Assembly (NCBI GenBank): GCA_036571765.1
Contig: BROE01000013.1
Location: forward strand, 15,581,226-15,645,225
From: Plecoglossus altivelis
Lineage: Eukaryota > Chordata > Actinopteri > Osmeriformes > Plecoglossidae
DNA: 64,000 bases
Direction: 5' to 3'
The notes beneath the pieces were generated by a model. The model was not told the origin of the DNA. It saw only the letters and a program-made list of their open reading frames with translations, and ran no database searches. The translations under genes and the position numbers were made by a program. Position 1 is the stretch's first letter. Every line of letters begins with the position of its first letter. This document shows positions 61,130 through 64,000 of the stretch, in pieces.

Positions 61130-61643
61130 TACCTGACATACATGCACACACACACCTGCAAGAATACACAGGCAAGCATTCATTCACACACACACACACA
61201 CGCACACATAGTGTAGTGCTGTGCACTGTACCAAAAATGCACACACACACACACACACACACACATAGTGTAGCACTGTGCACTGTACCAAACACACGCA
61301 CACACACAGAGTTCAGGGCACCATACCACACACACACACACGCACGAATAGTGTAGTGCTGTGCACTGTACCAAAAACACACGTACACAGAGTTCAGGAC
61401 ACTATACCACACACACACATAGTGTAGTGCTGTGCACTGTACCAAAAACAACACACAGACACACACAGTGTTCAGGACACTATACCACACACACACACAC
61501 GCACACACACACACACACACTCAGAGAGTTCAGGACACTATAACACACACACACACACAGAGTTCAGGACACTATACCACACACACACACACGCACAAAG
61601 TGTAGTGCTGTGCACTGCACCACACACACACACACACACACAG
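61130..61643. repeat. Compound minisatellite: two alternating modules in (CA)n
   Basis: Module A (TAGTGTAGTGCTGTGCACTG then TACC) occurs five times, near 61208, 61265, 61348, 61419 and 61597. Module B (AGAGTTCAGGACACTATACC) occurs five times, near 61308, 61389, 61467, 61524 and 61559. They are separated by CA runs of variable length, in the order A A B A B A B B B A. Cys/Val-rich minus-strand frames are spurious. Variable order and copy number fit unequal exchange or slippage. Confidence 0.93.
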
Positions 61644-62516
61644 ATCCATCCAAACATACATTGATACATCCAGGTGGTGTGTGCTTTGTCTTCATGCAGC
61701 CATCAGCTCTCCAGCAGCAGCAGCAGGTAAAGCTACTGCAAATGATGGCCTGAGGGCAACCTTTGCTGCTTGTGTTCAATGCTGTTTGAAGCTGGCTGGC
61801 TGGAATCCATGAAATTCCCAGGATCACTCATTGAGTTTGTTTCTTTTCTTATTAACCCATTGATACTACTTACATCAACAGACCTTTACATGAAACATTG
61901 ATTCTATCTGACACTCTCCAAATGTGAGAATTGAACAATACATTGCTGTCATGATAAAGAGTAGGCCTGACTGACTAATTGTGTTTCTGATTAATTTCAT
62001 CCACATTTGTTTCAGTTTGGTGTATGTTTACGTAATTACACGCAGCTATCCACAGCATCCGTATCGAGTGAGATTTGAATTCACATTTGATGTAAATGCC
62101 ATGGCAACATCAATCCTCCGAAGATACTTTAACATGTCTGTATCTTTACATGATACATCAAGATATGTTCATCAAATGGCATCTCTGTTGTCCACACGCT
62201 CATTGGTTTGGTGGGCTGTTTTCTACATCTCAGTTGGAAACCAACTTGTGGAAATACATCAAGCATGAAACCTACTAGTCATCACCGCACGTCTCAACTT
62301 TGCCCCAAGATGCAAATAATGTGGTGCTACCTTGGAGTCAGCTTTGCCATGTATCATAAACATGTATTCATAATGCATACTGTAGATGGGAATTCATTGA
62401 GGAGCTTATATGTAAGGGCTGCGCATGTTGGTATTTCATGTTGCCTCGCTACAAAAACAATGTTAGCCAGCCAATATAGGTGCATTCTCAGAAGCAAAGA
62501 ACATCTGTGTGCTGCA
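61644..62516. other. Non-coding stretch without a recognisable gene
   Basis: Complex sequence with a short CAGCAGCAGCAG run near 61715. No supported gene. Confidence 0.4.
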
Positions 62517-62716
62517 TGTGTGTGTATACGATGTGGTGTTCATGTAAGCGTGTTTGTGTGTGTGTACGGTGTGTGTGAGAGTGTGAGAGTGTGTGTGTGC
62601 ACGGTGTGTGTGTTCATGTGAGTGTGTGTGTGTTCATGTGTGTGGGTGTGTAAGGTGCGTGTGTTCATGTGAAAGAGAGTGTGTGTGTGTTCATGTGTGT
62701 GTGTGTGTGTGTGTGC
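62517..62716. repeat. (GT)n tract with TTCATGTG units
   Basis: GT runs regularly interrupted by TTCATGTGAG, CACGGTG and AAGGTGC, ending in a pure GT run. Confidence 0.92.
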
Positions 62717-62879
62717 TGAGAGAGTGGGGGGTCTGAGGGGCCAGGCAGATCATCTCTGGCTGGTTTCTCCCTGCGAGCGTGCACGATCCACTTGGCATGC
62801 TCTGCGTCTCCCTCTCCTGCTATAGGCTCCGCTGGCTGGAGCTTGTGGCGCTCCCTGTGGACCAGGCTCTTTCCACTAA
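62717..62879. other. Non-coding stretch without a recognisable gene
   Basis: Complex sequence. Nothing is assigned. Confidence 0.38.
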
Positions 62880-63110
62880 CAAAATGCAAAATACAAAATT
62901 AATAAAAACACCCTTTGAAACTGACAAATATGCCTCAGGCAAACTATCGGCCCGCCGACTGCTTAAAATTTAATCAGTATTTTTCTTTATTTATTTATTT
63001 TTTCCACGGCCATGCTCATCTTTTTAATAACACGTTGCCGAGACTGTCTGTGTACAAAGTTTCCCTCTGTCAAGAATTACATGTTTAACGGGTCCTGTCA
63101 GTTCATGGAC
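62880..63110. promoter_or_regulatory. Candidate enhancer-like non-coding block
   Basis: AAAATTAATAAAAACACC, AAAATTTAATCAG and TTTTAATAACACG lie in complex sequence, with a TTTATTTATTTATTT run inside. Homeodomain-type cores are clustered. Confidence 0.3.
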
Positions 63111-63339
63111 TCCCCTCCCCCCCTGGGGGGATCCCAGCTAATAAAATAAGCAGATTTGTTTTATCTCTTAACCTTAGTCCTTGTCCTCTCCTAACATGTC
63201 TTTGGTCTGAGGTCCTCCCATCACACTAATGAATGCCTCTCTGCACAGAGTTGGACCTGGAGACAGAGAATCTGCTCAGACAGGCTACTCAGTTATGCCC
63301 GAAAATCAATTCTTCAGCCTTGTTAGAATTCCCTCACAT
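63111..63339. other. Non-coding stretch with a C7/G6 inverted repeat
   Basis: CCCCCCCTGGGGGGATCCC near 63117 can fold on itself. Nothing else is assigned. Confidence 0.38.
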
Positions 63340-63590
63340 TGTGATTTAGCAGGTGTTGAAGATGAACAGGAGTGACTAAAATGGTGGGATTGTTGACAGT
63401 GGAGAGCGAGCTGGAGTGAAGCGCCATCCCCACATCTCTCCCATGCTGCTGTAATATTCATGCTCTCATTCATAATTGAATCATATTAACACAGGGTTGC
63501 AGTGCGAGCCATGACAATCAAACCATCATCAGGGTGTCAATCACCCACCGTAATCAACCTCATGACAGGAGGACAACAAAGAGGTGACAC
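63340..63590. promoter_or_regulatory. Candidate enhancer-like non-coding block
   Basis: GTAATATTCATGCTC, ATTCATAATTGAATC and CACCGTAATCAACC lie in complex, repeat-free sequence, with three TCAATCA/CAATCA-type steps. The call is compositional. Confidence 0.3.
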
Positions 63591-63968
63591 TCAGCATCTT
63601 CTTCAAGTACATTCCCCCTTATTTTCTTCATCACCAAACTCATATATGTGGAATCGTCTTATTTGGTATTTTTTCCACATGATCCCACTACTTATTTACA
63701 TACCAGAAAACACTCCTAGGTAGCCCAGCCCAAGAGTTTGAAATGTGGAAAAATGTGGATTTTATGTGGATAGATGTATAATGCTGCCTCAGTCTTTTTC
63801 CTTCCTTAACCCTACAAAGAAGTAGAAAACAAGCCTTTTCCTTCCTCTTTTGTACAGTGTTTTTATTCTTTCATCGACTGCTCTCTTGTTCTCACACGCA
63901 AGTGCATCCGTCTTTGAGATAAATTCCACATGGCAGGTTTTTCTCCTCCGTGTAAAAAGCTTCCAGTC
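63591..63968. other. Non-coding stretch without a recognisable gene
   Basis: Complex A/T-rich sequence. Nothing is assigned. Confidence 0.38.
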
Positions 63969-63997
63969 TTTTTTTTTTTTTTTTTTGCTGCTGCTGC
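63969..63997. repeat. Poly-T run and short (GCT)n at the right edge
   Basis: Eighteen T are followed by GCTGCTGCTGC. This could be a polypyrimidine-adjacent feature cut by the window edge, or the A-tail of a minus-strand retroelement whose body lies outside. Confidence 0.75.
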
Positions 63998-64000
63998 CTC

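Overview
The window looks like non-coding DNA from a vertebrate nuclear genome, most probably a ray-finned (teleost) fish. Four things point there: many long (CA/GT)n, (GA/CT)n and homopolymer tracts; several minisatellites; an A/T-rich 3' tail of an L2-type LINE at about 30.1-30.2 kb; and no dense, directional open frames of the prokaryotic kind. Nothing suggests bacteria, phage or plasmid, and I cannot name the species.

I find no complete protein-coding gene. The open frames are short, lie on both strands at chance spacing, and are longest inside low-complexity tracts (3.33-3.61, 30.5-30.9, 51.2-51.6, 58.4-58.6 kb), where the repeat itself keeps the frame open. The best coding candidate is one possible internal exon at 5685-5802 (+). 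A CpG-dense patch at 24.69-24.82 kb could be a small CpG island or promoter. The first ~560 bases read like vertebrate 3'-UTR sequence, with a perfect Pumilio site, so a gene may end near the left edge. Its identity is not visible.

Layout: 0-0.96 kb, UTR-like. 1-9.5 kb, ordinary non-coding DNA with GA, CT and GT tracts and the candidate exon. 9.5-13.3 kb, complex sequence rich in homeodomain-like motifs. 13.7-17 kb, GA/G and GT tracts. 18-19.6 kb, another complex, enhancer-like stretch. 21.95-22.56 kb, a 13-bp minisatellite. 22.9-27.6 kb, several enhancer-like blocks and the CpG patch. 30.1-30.9 kb, the LINE tail followed by a 54-bp minisatellite. 31.1-31.3 kb, a homeodomain-motif block. 32-44 kb, mostly unremarkable DNA with microsatellites and enhancer-like blocks near 40.6 and 44 kb. 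44.3-49.5 kb, A/T-rich and featureless. 50-54 kb, a degenerate GT minisatellite, an alternating purine-pyrimidine tract, a GGGGCT array and a GA/GGGAAA tract. 54-60 kb, four enhancer-like blocks between GA, C and CA tracts and a second 13-bp minisatellite. 61.1-61.6 kb, a compound minisatellite. 62.5-64 kb, a GT tract, two more enhancer-like blocks and an edge poly-T.

The most economical reading is a regulatory gene desert, or a very large intron, near a developmental regulator: blocks of complex sequence rich in TAATTA-type and octamer motifs are separated by simple repeats. That is inference from composition, because no cross-species alignment was possible. I see no evidence for a novel biological system. 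The most notable items are the minisatellites, the candidate exon, the octamer excess and the motif-dense blocks.
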